Shown here: positions 9,256-18,604 of the stretch, piece by piece | How positions within the stretch are numbered: the stretch's first letter is position 1 | How the letters are laid out: each line of letters starts with the position of its first letter | Origin: Thalassovita aquimarina | Lineage (GTDB): Bacteria; Pseudomonadota; Alphaproteobacteria; Rhodobacterales; Rhodobacteraceae | DNA: 64,000 nucleotides | Direction of reading: 5' to 3' | Assembly: GCF_018219815.1 (NCBI RefSeq) | Contig: NZ_JADMKU010000001.1 | Coordinates: 186,001 to 250,000 of the forward strand | Made by a program: the position numbers and the translations under genes | The notes under the pieces: model-generated | The model's input: the letters and a program-made list of their open reading frames with translations, nothing else | Told to the model about the DNA's origin: nothing | Databases searched by the model: none

Positions 9256-10413
9256 ATGAAGACACTCACAACGACCGAAGAGCTCGCCCGTTTCTGCGAA
9301 GAAGCACGCAAACACGATTACGTCACGGTCGATACCGAGTTCCTGCGCGAACGGACCTACTATTCCAAGCTCTGCCTGGTGCAGCTGGCGATGCCGGGAG
9401 ACAACGACGACACCGCCGTTCTGGTCGATCCGCTGGCCGAGGGCATGTCGCTGACCCCGTTGATGGACCTGTTCCGCGATACCTCGGTGGTCAAGGTGTT
9501 TCACGCGGCAAGGCAGGACCTGGAGATTTTCTTCGTCGAACATCAGGTGTTCCCCGAACCTCTGTTCGACACGCAGGCGGCGGCGATGGTCTGCGGTTTC
9601 GGCGAACAGGTGGGCTATGAAACGCTGGTCCGAAAGGTCGCCAAGCAGAGCCTCGACAAGACCTCGCGCTTCACCGACTGGTCGCGCCGTCCGCTGACCG
9701 AGGCGCAGAAGAAATACGCTCTGGCCGACGTCACCCATCTGCGGGTGATCTACGAATACCTGGCCGCGCAGCTGGAAAAGACCGGTCGTGCCAAGTGGGT
9801 ACAGGAAGAACTGCGCATCCTGACCAATCCCGACACCTATATCATTCAGCCCTCCGAGGCCTGGAAACGGGTCAAGACCCGCACCAACAGCGGCAAGTTC
9901 CTTGCCGTGGTGCGCGAACTGGCACGGTTCCGCGAAGGTTACGCGCAATCGCGCAACGTGCCGCGCAGCCGCGTGTTCAAGGACGACGCGCTGGTCGAGC
10001 TGGCCTCGACCAAGCCGACGTCGATGAACGATCTGGGCCGGTCGCGGCTGCTGTTGCGCGAAGCCCGCCGGGGCGAGATCGCCGATGGTATCCTGGCGGC
10101 GGTGAAGGTCGGGATCGAATGCCCGCCCGAGGATTACCCGAAACCCGACACCAGCCGCGACAAGCTGCAGGTGAACCCGGCGCTGGCCGATCTTCTGCGG
10201 GTGTTGCTGAAGGCAAAGACCGAAAGCGCCGGCGTGGCATCGAAGCTGATCGCGCCTGCGGCCGATCTGGACGCGATCTCGGCGGGTCTGCGCGACGTGC
10301 CGGCTTTGACCGGTTGGCGCCGCGAAGTGTTCGGCGATGACGCGCTGCGCCTGTGCAACGGCGAAATCGCGCTGGCCGCGAAGGGCAAGTCGGTCAAAAT
10401 CGTCGAACTTTGA
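9256..10413 (+). CDS. rnd: Ribonuclease D
   Basis: 385 residues. A DEDD-family 3'-5' exoribonuclease that trims tRNA and other structured RNA 3' ends. The three Exo motifs are visible: VTVDTEFLRERTYY (DxE), HAARQDLEIF and YALADVTHLRVIYEYL, all within the first 180 residues, followed by an HRDC-type helical region (about 210-290). The start MKTLTTTEELARF fits the family, so a longer frame from 9193 is not used. It follows purN by 109 bases and may be cotranscribed. Confidence 0.93.
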   Translation: MKTLTTTEELARFCEEARKHDYVTVDTEFLRERTYYSKLCLVQLAMPGDNDDTAVLVDPLAEGMSLTPLMDLFRDTSVVKVFHAARQDLEIFFVEHQVFPEPLFDTQAAAMVCGFGEQVGYETLVRKVAKQSLDKTSRFTDWSRRPLTEAQKKYALADVTHLRVIYEYLAAQLEKTGRAKWVQEELRILTNPDTYIIQPSEAWKRVKTRTNSGKFLAVVRELARFREGYAQSRNVPRSRVFKDDALVELASTKPTSMNDLGRSRLLLREARRGEIADGILAAVKVGIECPPEDYPKPDTSRDKLQVNPALADLLRVLLKAKTESAGVASKLIAPAADLDAISAGLRDVPALTGWRREVFGDDALRLCNGEIALAAKGKSVKIVEL

Positions 10414-10422
10414 TCGGTCCGA

Positions 10423-10917
10423 TCAGCGGCGGCTGGAGCGGGCGTTGCGTGCGCCCAGTACCTTGATTTCGCGCACACCAGCGAGTTCCTGATCGGTCAG
10501 GAAGACCGCAGCGGTCAGCAGGCGGCTGGCTTCCGGCCCGACCGGATTGCGCGGCGAACCGAGCGCGCGCAGCTCGAAACTCAGTACGCCGCCCACCGGC
10601 TGGCCGTCATTCATCGGCATCAACCTGACCTCGTAAGGCCCCTGTCGGTCCGCCAGGCCGGTCACCCGGGCCATCGCGCCGCCGGGGACGCGTTCGATGG
10701 TCAGATCGCGAATCTCGCCGACCAGTTGGCCCTGATAACTGGTGTCGCGGGCCAGCAGCCTGCTGCGGCGAGCCGGAATCAGCGGGTTCACGTCCGCGGC
10801 ATTGGCGACCGGTGCGGGCTGACTGCGCCCAAACCAGTTTTTGGGATTGAGACGGGAATTGCCGCAGCCGCTCAGAACGACCGCCGAGATCAAAAGAACC
10901 GAAAGGGATTTCTGCAT
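10423..10917 (-). CDS. Predicted lipoprotein of unknown function
   Basis: 164 residues. A short N-terminal hydrophobic segment ends in the lipobox LSGC (SVLLISAVVLSGCG), so it should be exported by Sec, lipid-modified on the cysteine and held in a membrane facing the periplasm. The rest has a proline-rich linker and a beta-rich domain (TSYQGQLVGEIRDLTIERV, ASRLLTAAVFLTD) that I do not recognise. Its stop lies nine bases from the rnd stop (convergent genes), and it is divergent from the SufE gene. Confidence 0.75.
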   Translation of the reverse strand: MQKSLSVLLISAVVLSGCGNSRLNPKNWFGRSQPAPVANAADVNPLIPARRSRLLARDTSYQGQLVGEIRDLTIERVPGGAMARVTGLADRQGPYEVRLMPMNDGQPVGGVLSFELRALGSPRNPVGPEASRLLTAAVFLTDQELAGVREIKVLGARNARSSRR

Positions 10918-11042
10918 CTTGTCGCCTCATTCGCTTTGTCATCGGGTTACCTCATCCGGGCGGGCTTGAAAAGACGCTTGCGGGGCTGGACCTTTACGAG
11001 GACTGCGCCTAACTGGTGGAAACGCAACGAAAGGACCGCGAA

Positions 11043-11459
11043 ATGGCCCGTGACGCCTTTGAAGAGATTGTCGAGGATTTCGAATTCCTGGAAGACTGGG
11101 AAGACCGGTATCGCCACGTGATCGAACTGGGCAAGGCAATGGACCCGTTGGAGGATGCGCTGAAGGTGCCCGCCACCAAGGTCGAAGGCTGCGCCAGCCA
11201 GGTCTGGCTGCACCCGCGCATCGAGGGCGGGATTTTCGAATTCGACGGTGACAGCGACGCGATGATCGTGCGCGGCCTGATCGCCGTCTTGCGGGGGCTG
11301 TACAACGGAACCCCGGTGGCCGAGGTCGCGGCGATCGACGCGCACGGGGAATTGGCGCGGTTGGGGCTGCACGATCATCTGTCGGCGCAGCGGTCGAACG
11401 GCGTGCGGGCGATGATCGAGCGAATCCGACTGGTTGCCGCGGAGGCCGCGGCGGCGTGA
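11043..11459 (+). CDS. sufE: SufE family cysteine desulfuration protein
   Basis: 138 residues. SufE accepts sulfur from the desulfurase SufS onto a conserved cysteine and passes it on for Fe-S cluster assembly. The acceptor site is in KVEGCASQVWL, followed by the family's LIAVLRGLYNG. The ATG at 11043 is chosen because AAAGGA lies upstream and the family begins with a helix like AFEEIVEDFEFL. No suf operon is adjacent, which is common for stand-alone SufE. Confidence 0.92.
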   Translation: MARDAFEEIVEDFEFLEDWEDRYRHVIELGKAMDPLEDALKVPATKVEGCASQVWLHPRIEGGIFEFDGDSDAMIVRGLIAVLRGLYNGTPVAEVAAIDAHGELARLGLHDHLSAQRSNGVRAMIERIRLVAAEAAAA

Positions 11460-11602
11460 TCTGCCGAAGTGGATTGCCGACGTGATCCGATTGTGTGGCT
11501 GCGCCACGCAGGATGAGCTTCGCCTCGCGGCGAAGCGGGCAGGGGACGCTGCCCCCGTCGCACGATGCGCTCCCCCCGGGATATTTCCGAACAGAAGAAG
11601 GA

Positions 11603-12244
11603 TCAGCCGAGCTCGGCCAGCACCGTGACGAGATCACCGTAGCCGGTGAAGCGGCGTTCATAGGCAAGGCCGAGCCGGGCGGCGCAGGATTCGGCCTTGG
11701 CCGTGAGCGCAGGGTCGTCGGTCTGGGCGAGGTAGACCAGCTTGGTGTAGTGGCCGAAATAGGCTTCGCGCAGGTCCGGGTGGCGGTCGAGGCCGAGCGG
11801 GTGCCAGACGAAGGCATCGAATTGACGGGTCAGGAAGTCTGTGAGGTAGAAGGCGGTGATTTCGTCTTTTGCCGCTGCCGCGAAGGCGGCGTTGCCGGTG
11901 AAAAAGCTGTAGCAATGGGGACCGGGGATCATGCCGACACCCGTCTCGGCGCAAAGACGTTCCAGCGCGCCGCCAGTGCCGCAATCGGCGTAGACGAGGA
12001 ACAGCCGGTCGTAATCGGCGCGGTGCTTTTCGATGACGGCGCGGGCCGCACCGGCGATTTTTTCCGGATGATTGTGCAGGATCGCCGGCAGGCAGGTCAG
12101 GTCCATGTGATCCCAGCCGTTGAGCGCCTTCAGTGCGAGGATTTCACGCGCAAGCGCGCCGCAGGCGATCAGCAGAACGCGGCCTCGTCCCTGTGGGGCG
12201 AGGCCTTGTTCGGTGAGCGTCGTGTCGTCGGGCTGTTTCATCAT
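11603..12244 (-). CDS. DUF1638 protein, candidate B12-methyltransferase accessory factor
   Basis: 213 residues. Reads as DUF1638: a RVLLIACGALAREI start, Cys-containing loop LFLVYADCGTGG, GPHCYSFFTGN and a C-terminal DPALTAKAESCAARLGL. The biochemical role is not established. It follows the corrinoid-protein gene with an 18-base gap, so the two are almost certainly one transcript, which supports a role in cobalamin-dependent methyl transfer or reactivation. I recall such genes being linked to the split methionine synthase of roseobacters, but cannot check that here. Two tandem ATG codons are possible starts. Confidence 0.85.
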   Translation of the reverse strand: MMKQPDDTTLTEQGLAPQGRGRVLLIACGALAREILALKALNGWDHMDLTCLPAILHNHPEKIAGAARAVIEKHRADYDRLFLVYADCGTGGALERLCAETGVGMIPGPHCYSFFTGNAAFAAAAKDEITAFYLTDFLTRQFDAFVWHPLGLDRHPDLREAYFGHYTKLVYLAQTDDPALTAKAESCAARLGLAYERRFTGYGDLVTVLAELG

Positions 12245-12262
12245 GAGGCCCGGTAGCCCGGA

Positions 12263-12961
<699 letters not shown>

Positions 12962-13132
12962 GGCGCATTTCCTTGGGCTGGGTCGATCTCGGATCGCGGG
13001 ATCGATACTGTCATTCCATCGTCAGCTTTGGAAAATTCCATCCGGCCAGACTTGGCGGATTGCGACACGCGGTGACTTGCAACCGACCTGCGGGGTGAAT
13101 TCGGCGTGAGAATCCGCATGATCTTGCACGGT

Positions 13133-13147
13133 GTTCCCTGTATGTTC
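13133..13147 (+). promoter_or_regulatory. LexA (SOS) box upstream of radical SAM gene
   Basis: GTTCCCTGTATGTTC exactly fits the alphaproteobacterial LexA operator GTTC-N7-GTTC. It ends 11 bases before the ATG of the radical SAM gene, a position where bound LexA would block transcription start or early elongation. Confidence 0.75.
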
Positions 13148-13158
13148 TAAAGTGAGCC

Positions 13159-14250
13159 ATGGTTATGCCCGCCCAGATCCCGATCGATCCCGACCGCCGC
13201 CCCGGACGTGGTGCGGGGAGCAACGATGTAGGGCGGTTCGAACGGTTTCAGCGCGAACCCATCGCCGATAGCTGGGACGGCGACGAATCTCTGCCGGTGG
13301 TCAGAACCGAAGTGAGGGAGGAGCGACCGCGCAGCGTCATCACCTACAACCGGTCGCCCGATCTGCCGTTCGACCGGTCGATCAATCCCTATCGCGGCTG
13401 CGAGCACGGCTGCATCTACTGTTTTGCCCGGCCCAGTCATGCCTATCTGGGCCTGTCGCCGGGGCTGGATTTCGAAACCCGGCTGGTGGCACGGCCCGGC
13501 GCGGCCGAGGTTCTGGCGAGTGAATTGCGGCGGCCATCCTACAAGGTGGCGCCGATCGCGATCGGGACAAATACCGATCCCTATCAGCCGGTCGAACGGG
13601 ATATGGAAGTCACCCGGTCTTGCTTGCAGGTATTGCGGGAATTCCGCCACCCGGTGGCCGTGGTGACCAAGGGCACGCTCATCGAGCGCGATATCGATAT
13701 CCTGTCCGACATGGCGCGGGACGGTTTGGTTCGGGTCGGAATTTCGGTGACGACGCTCGACTCGGTGCTGTCTCGGCGGATGGAGCCCAGGGTGCCGTCG
13801 CCGAAACGGCGGCTGGCGGTGATCCGGCGGCTGGCGGATGCGGGTGTGCCGGTACGGATCATGACTTCACCCATCGTGCCCGGGCTTTCCGACACGGAGA
13901 TCGAGGCGCTGCTGCGGGCGGGCAGGGATGCAGGGGCCAGTGCGGCGAGCTGGATCATGTTGCGACTGCCGCGCGAGGTGTCGCCGCTGTTCCAGCGCTG
14001 GTTGGCCGAACATTATCCCGACCGGGCCGGCCGGGTGATGGCGCGGCTGCGTGAAATGCATGGCGGCAAGGAATACGATGCCCGGTGGGGGCGCCGGATG
14101 CGCGGCGAGGGGGTGTATGCCGAGATGATCGCGAACCGCTTCGCTTTGGCGGCGAAGCGACTGGGGCTGGACAAGCCGCAGCCCGCGCTGCGGTGCGATC
14201 TGTTTCGGGTGCCCAAACGGGCAGGGGACCAGTTGGACCTGTTCGGGTGA
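13159..14250 (+). CDS. PA0069-family radical SAM protein (SplB-like)
   Basis: 363 residues. The radical SAM cluster motif is C81-EHG-C85-IY-C88, preceded by INPYRG and followed by FARPSHAYLGLSPGLDF, the pattern of the PA0069/Rv2578c family, distantly related to spore photoproduct lyase. A 4Fe-4S cluster and SAM are expected; the substrate is unknown. Conserved later segments are IGTNTDPYQPVE, VTKGTLIERDIDIL and SPIVPGLSD. The LexA box just upstream argues for a role in DNA damage response. The gene is divergent from the corrinoid gene and convergent with the homocysteine methyltransferase. A second ATG two codons in is possible. Confidence 0.9.
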   Translation: MVMPAQIPIDPDRRPGRGAGSNDVGRFERFQREPIADSWDGDESLPVVRTEVREERPRSVITYNRSPDLPFDRSINPYRGCEHGCIYCFARPSHAYLGLSPGLDFETRLVARPGAAEVLASELRRPSYKVAPIAIGTNTDPYQPVERDMEVTRSCLQVLREFRHPVAVVTKGTLIERDIDILSDMARDGLVRVGISVTTLDSVLSRRMEPRVPSPKRRLAVIRRLADAGVPVRIMTSPIVPGLSDTEIEALLRAGRDAGASAASWIMLRLPREVSPLFQRWLAEHYPDRAGRVMARLREMHGGKEYDARWGRRMRGEGVYAEMIANRFALAAKRLGLDKPQPALRCDLFRVPKRAGDQLDLFG

Positions 14251-14353
14251 GAGTACCGGCGCGAGATCGCGCAACCCGCCGGGACAAAGCCCGGCAGGCG
14301 CGTTGTTTGCGAATGCGATGCCCGCGGGGCGAGCATCGAGGCAATGGCCGGTT

Positions 14354-15367
14354 TCAGCCGCGACGACGACGGCCGCGGCGGGCCGGGGCAGCAGCGGCTT
14401 CGCCGGTACCGTCATTGGCCGATGAAAACGCGCCAAGCGTTTCGGTGATCTGTTCCAGCGTCGGGCGCGGGCCGCGCGGGCGTGTGCTCAGCGCTTCGTG
14501 CATCGCGCTCAGGTGCTCGGGCATGGTGCCGCAGCAGCCGCCGATGATCGTCGCGCCCGCGTCGCGCGCCAGAACGGCGTATTCGGCCATCAGTTCGGGC
14601 GTGCCGTCGTAGTGGATATGCCCTTCGTGATATTTCGGGATGCCGGCATTGCCCTTGGCGATGATCGGCCGTTCGGTGCCCTGCGCCGCGAAACCCAGCA
14701 CCGTGCGCAGCAGGTCCGACGCGCCGACGCCGCAATTGGCGCCGAAGGCGATCGGCGGATTGGGCAGCTTTTCGACCATGTCGACCATCTGGGCCGAGGT
14801 CACGCCCATCATGGTGCGCCCGGCGGTGTCGAAGCTCATCGTGCCGCACCAGGGCATGTCGGCCAAGGCGAAGGCTTCGGCGGCGGCCTTGTATTCCTCG
14901 GGCGCGGAAATGGTTTCAAGCCACAGAACGTCGGCGCCGCCTTCCTTCAGGCCCTCGGCCTGTTCATGGAAAATCTCGACCGCGGTTTCATGGGTCAGCG
15001 GGCCCATCGGGGCGAAGATTTCGCCGGTCGGCCCGACTGATCCGGCCACCACGACTGGCCGGCCCGCCGCATCGGCGACCTCGCGGCCCAGTTCGGCGCT
15101 GACCCGCGACAATTCGCGCGCCCGCGATTCCGCCCCGTGCAGCTTCAGGCGCGAAGCATTGCCCCCGAAGGAATTGGTCAGGAAGATGTCGCTGCCCGCG
15201 TCCACCGCGAATTGATACAGTTTCTTGATCCGGTCGGGATGATCGACATTCCAGAATTCCGGCGCATCGCCGGATTCCAGCCCCATGTTGAACAGGTTGG
15301 TGCCGGTCGCGCCGTCGGCCATCAGCCAGTCGCGGGTTTCCAGAAGGCGGGAAAGGGCATTGGTCAT
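14354..15367 (-). CDS. bmt: Homocysteine S-methyltransferase (betaine-homocysteine type)
   Basis: 337 residues from the family-like start MTNALSRLLETRDWLMADGATGTNLF; an in-frame upstream extension of 28 codons has no family likeness. The zinc-binding thiols of homocysteine methyltransferases are present: C212 in GANCGVGASD and C278-C279 in GGCCGTMPEH. It moves a methyl group to homocysteine to form methionine. The donor may be betaine/DMSP-type compounds directly, or methylcobalamin on the corrinoid protein encoded nearby, which would make it the Hcy module of a split MetH. The C-terminal tail is basic (RRGRRRRG). Confidence 0.9.
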   Translation of the reverse strand: MTNALSRLLETRDWLMADGATGTNLFNMGLESGDAPEFWNVDHPDRIKKLYQFAVDAGSDIFLTNSFGGNASRLKLHGAESRARELSRVSAELGREVADAAGRPVVVAGSVGPTGEIFAPMGPLTHETAVEIFHEQAEGLKEGGADVLWLETISAPEEYKAAAEAFALADMPWCGTMSFDTAGRTMMGVTSAQMVDMVEKLPNPPIAFGANCGVGASDLLRTVLGFAAQGTERPIIAKGNAGIPKYHEGHIHYDGTPELMAEYAVLARDAGATIIGGCCGTMPEHLSAMHEALSTRPRGPRPTLEQITETLGAFSSANDGTGEAAAAPARRGRRRRG

Positions 15368-15474
15368 TGCTCGTGTCCAATCGAAAGGCATTTTGGGCAG
15401 GCGGCCCGTCAAAATCGCGGACGGGACGGCTTTAATAAGGGCCGCTTCCAAAAAACGGCAGGCCAGAAACGACG

Positions 15475-15500
15475 AAACGCGGCGCTAAGGCGCCGCGTTT
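15475..15500 (-). terminator. Hairpin terminator between DUF1476 and methyltransferase genes
   Basis: Perfect 11-bp inverted repeat AAACGCGGCGC / GCGCCGCGTTT with a 4-base loop, 42 bases past the DUF1476 stop. The stem itself ends in TTT on the minus strand but is followed by CGTCG, so termination may be imperfect and allow some readthrough to the methyltransferase gene. Confidence 0.6.
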
Positions 15501-15541
15501 GCCTTGTTTTTCAGGCTTTGCGGCCCATCTTCGCAGGCGTC

Positions 15542-15859
15542 TTAGTCGACTTCCTTGATCAACTCGCCCTTGGCGACCGCCAGAAGCTCGGCGCGCTTGG
15601 CGCGGATCGCGTCGGCGTCGACCTTGCCGTCGAGGTCTGCGGCGACCTTGCGGATGACGTCTTCGTGGCCGGCTTCTTCGAAATCGGCCTTGATGACGGT
15701 CAGAGCATAGGCTTCGGCGTCGTCGCCCGAAATGCCCTGCTGTTCCGCAGACCACAGGCCCAACATCTTGTTGGCGCGGGCTTCGGCTTTGAAGATCATT
15801 TCTTCATCATGGGCAAATTTGGCTTCGAATGCGGATTCGCGATCGTCAAAGGTGGTCAT
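15542..15859 (-). CDS. DUF1476 protein, zeta-type inhibitor of F1-ATPase
   Basis: 105 residues from [20 protein letters not shown], the characteristic start of alphaproteobacterial DUF1476. GAGGATCTAGA gives a good ribosome binding site, so the longer frame upstream is rejected. The family includes the zeta subunit of Paracoccus, which blocks ATP hydrolysis by the F1 motor through its N terminus. Continuing motifs [19 protein letters not shown]-like and [14 protein letters not shown] are present. It acts in the cytoplasm on the ATP synthase; no atp genes are nearby. Confidence 0.92.
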   Translation of the reverse strand: MTTFDDRESAFEAKFAHDEEMIFKAEARANKMLGLWSAEQQGISGDDAEAYALTVIKADFEEAGHEDVIRKVAADLDGKVDADAIRAKRAELLAVAKGELIKEVD

Positions 15860-16109
15860 TCTAGATCCTCGGGTGACGTTGGTGTTGGTCCCCATATGCC
15901 CTTACTGGGCCCGTCGTGCAAGGGTTCAGGTCCGATCAATCGGTCCCGGTCGGCCCGCCGCCGCCCATTATGGTCTGCGCGCCTTTGCACGGGGATGCGC
16001 GTGGCGAACGGCCTGGTCGCGAAATTGGGCCCTATTGCGGCATTGCCGCCATTGCACTAAGAGGTCGCCAGTGCCGGGGACTCATCCCCGGTTGATCGAC
16101 GGAGTGGTC

Positions 16110-16871
16110 ATGGCACGGCGCAAGAAAATTTACGAAGGCAAGGCGAAGACACTGTATGAAGGCCCCGAACCGGGCACCATCGTGCAGTATTTCAAGGACG
16201 ACGCCACCGCTTTCAACGCCGAGAAGAAAGATGTGATCGAAGGCAAGGGGGTTCTGAACAACCTCTTGTCCGAATATTTCATGCTCGGTCTGACCAATAT
16301 CGGCGTGCCGAACCATTTCCTGAAGCGGCTGAACATGCGCGAACAGCTGGTGCGGTCGTGCGAAATCATCCCGCTGGAAGTGATCGTGCGCAACTATGCC
16401 GCCGGGTCGATGTCGAAACGGCTCGGCATCGAGGAAGGCACGCAACTGCCGCGCCCGATCGTCGAATATTGTTACAAGGACGACAAGCTGGGCGACCCGC
16501 TTGTCACCGAAGAACATATCGCCGCCTTCGGCTGGGCCAGCCAGCAGGACATGGATGACATCCTGAGCCTGGCGCTGCGCGTCAACGATTTCCTGTCCGG
16601 GGTGATGTATGGCGTCGGCATCCGGCTGGTCGATTTCAAGATCGAGGTCGGGCGGGTCTTCGAAGGCGATTATCAGCGTCTTGTGGTGGCCGACGAAATC
16701 AGCCCCGACAGCTGCCGCCTGTGGGATATCGAAACCGGACAGAAGCTCGACAAGGACGTGTTCCGCCGCGACCTGGGCAGTCTGACCGATGCCTATACCG
16801 AGGTGGCCAAGCGGCTGGGCGTGATGCCGAAGACATCGACACCCGCGTCCAAGCCGACCCTGATCAACTGA
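16110..16871 (+). CDS. purC: SAICAR synthase
   Basis: 253 residues, the normal length. Joins CAIR and aspartate with ATP, step eight (bacterial numbering) of purine synthesis. Signatures are [13 protein letters not shown] at the N terminus, [13 protein letters not shown], the [11 protein letters not shown] loop and [10 protein letters not shown] / [16 protein letters not shown]. The ATG at 16110 follows GGAG within a short distance. The gene is followed by purS in 83 bases. Confidence 0.97.
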   Translation: MARRKKIYEGKAKTLYEGPEPGTIVQYFKDDATAFNAEKKDVIEGKGVLNNLLSEYFMLGLTNIGVPNHFLKRLNMREQLVRSCEIIPLEVIVRNYAAGSMSKRLGIEEGTQLPRPIVEYCYKDDKLGDPLVTEEHIAAFGWASQQDMDDILSLALRVNDFLSGVMYGVGIRLVDFKIEVGRVFEGDYQRLVVADEISPDSCRLWDIETGQKLDKDVFRRDLGSLTDAYTEVAKRLGVMPKTSTPASKPTLIN

Positions 16872-16954
16872 AAGGCGGGTCCGCGGCGCGGGCCTTTCGC
16901 CATCGAATAACCATTTCGCCGCCCGACCGGCGGCAACAGACCGGAGAAGCGCAA

Positions 16955-17185
16955 ATGAAAGCTCGCGTTCACGTCATGCTGAAAAACGGTGTTCTTGACC
17001 CGCAGGGTGAGGCCGTGCGCCACGCACTTGGATCGCTGGGCTTCGACGGCGTCGAGGGCGTGCGCCAGGGCAAGGTGATCGAACTGGACCTGGCCGAAGG
17101 CACGACGGAAGAGACGGTGAAGGAAATGTGCGAGAAGCTGCTCGCCAACACCGTGATCGAAAGCTACACGATCGACATGGGCTGA
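16955..17185 (+). CDS. purS: FGAM synthase subunit PurS
   Basis: 76 residues. The small structural subunit that holds PurL and PurQ together in the three-part FGAM synthase of most non-enteric bacteria. Signatures are ARVHVMLKNGVLDPQG, VRQGKVIELDL and the C-terminal LLANTVIESYTI. GGAGAAGC precedes the ATG. purQ lies 0.7 kb downstream, separated by a DUF1203 gene; purL is not in the window. Confidence 0.96.
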   Translation: MKARVHVMLKNGVLDPQGEAVRHALGSLGFDGVEGVRQGKVIELDLAEGTTEETVKEMCEKLLANTVIESYTIDMG

Positions 17186-17302
17186 AACGCGGGGGCGTCG
17201 TGATACGCCTTCATCCGTAACGCCTTATGCGCAGGAAACGGATCGCCGGGGGCGGTCCGTTTTGCGTATTCCCGTTCCATCGCCAAACGTGAAAGGACGG
17301 GA

Positions 17303-17764
17303 ATGATTTTTCAAGGATTGAACAATGACGTGGCGCGGGGCTTGCGGGCCGGCGGGCCGGATGCCAACGGGATGGCGCCCGAACGGGGGCAGGGCTACGG
17401 CACGGGAAGCCCATGCCGCCATTGCCTGGACCATGTGGGCGAGGGAGCCGGGATGCTGATCTGCGCTCATCGGCCGTTCAGCGTACTGCAGCCCTATGCC
17501 GAACTGGGCCCGATTTTCCTCTGCGCTGAGGACTGCGCCCCCTATCGGGGTTGCGATTTGCCGCCGGTTTTGACCACGTCGCACGATTATCTGGTCAAGG
17601 GCTATAGCGCCGATGAACGCATTGTTTACGGTACCGGGCAGGTCACGCCGCGGGCCGAACTCGAAGCCTATGTTGCGCAACTGCTGGCGCGCGCCGACAT
17701 CGCCTTTGTCGATATCCGCTCGGCGCGCAACAATTGCTGGATTGTCCGGGCGACGCGGGACTGA
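17303..17764 (+). CDS. DUF1203 domain protein
   Basis: 153 residues. Matches the DUF1203 pattern: CRHCL near residue 38, a MLICAHRPFSVLQPYAELGP segment, IFLCAEDCAPY and a C-terminal FVDIRSARNNCWIVR. Several cysteines and a histidine are regularly placed, but metal binding is only a guess and no function is established. GAAAGGACGG lies before the ATG. It sits between purS and purQ on the same strand, where some relatives have no gene, so it may be an insertion in the purine group rather than a member of the pathway. Confidence 0.8.
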   Translation: MIFQGLNNDVARGLRAGGPDANGMAPERGQGYGTGSPCRHCLDHVGEGAGMLICAHRPFSVLQPYAELGPIFLCAEDCAPYRGCDLPPVLTTSHDYLVKGYSADERIVYGTGQVTPRAELEAYVAQLLARADIAFVDIRSARNNCWIVRATRD

Positions 17765-17899
17765 GTGCCGCGCCGGTTTCTGCGGGCTTGATAACGAGGG
17801 CGCACCATCGTATCAGGCGGGCGAACCGCTGCGGAGTGCGCATCTGCGCCCGCAGCCCGGGCCCCGACAGCCCGGACCCTGAGCCAAGGAGTGCGCCCG

Positions 17900-18568
17900 A
17901 TGAAAGCCGCCATCATCGTTTTCCCCGGATCCAATTGCGACCGTGATCTTGCCGTTGCCTTCGAAAAGGCAGGCGCCGACGTCACCATGGTCTGGCACAA
18001 GGATACCGAATTGCCCGCAGGCGTCGACATCGTCGGCATTCCCGGTGGCTTTTCCTTCGGCGATTACCTGCGCTGCGGCGCGATCGCGGCGAATTCGCCG
18101 ATCTGCCGGTCCGTCGTGGCCCATGCCGAAAAGGGTGGCTATGCCCTGGGCATCTGCAACGGATTCCAGGTTCTGACCGAAACCGGGCTGCTGCCCGGCG
18201 CGCTGCGCCGCAACGCCAACCTGAAATATATCTGCAAGCCGGTCGGGTTGCGTGTGGAAACGACCGACACGATTTATACCGGCGGCTATGACAAGGGGCA
18301 GGAAATCCTGATCCCGATCGCCCATCACGACGGCAACTACTATGTCGACGACGCCAAACTGGCCGAACTGAAGGGCGAGGAACGCATCGCCTTCACCTAT
18401 CTCGAAAACCCGAACGGGTCGGTCGCCGACATTGCCGGCGTGGTCAGCCGCAACCGCCGTGTTCTTGGCATGATGCCGCACCCCGAACGGATGGCCGAAC
18501 CCGAACATGGCGGTACCGACGGATCGGCAATGTTCCGCAACATGGTGGATCAACTCGTCACGGCGTGA
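17900..18568 (+). CDS. purQ: FGAM synthase glutaminase subunit PurQ
   Basis: 222 residues. Class I glutamine amidotransferase that supplies ammonia to PurL. The catalytic cysteine is in ALGICNGFQVL and the His-Glu pair in MMPHPERM; the oxyanion region is GIPGGFSFGDYLR. AAGGAG precedes the ATG. Complete. Confidence 0.97.
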   Translation: MKAAIIVFPGSNCDRDLAVAFEKAGADVTMVWHKDTELPAGVDIVGIPGGFSFGDYLRCGAIAANSPICRSVVAHAEKGGYALGICNGFQVLTETGLLPGALRRNANLKYICKPVGLRVETTDTIYTGGYDKGQEILIPIAHHDGNYYVDDAKLAELKGEERIAFTYLENPNGSVADIAGVVSRNRRVLGMMPHPERMAEPEHGGTDGSAMFRNMVDQLVTA

Positions 18569-18604
18569 CTTGCCCCCGCCGGTGCCTGTGACATATCTTG
18601 AGGC

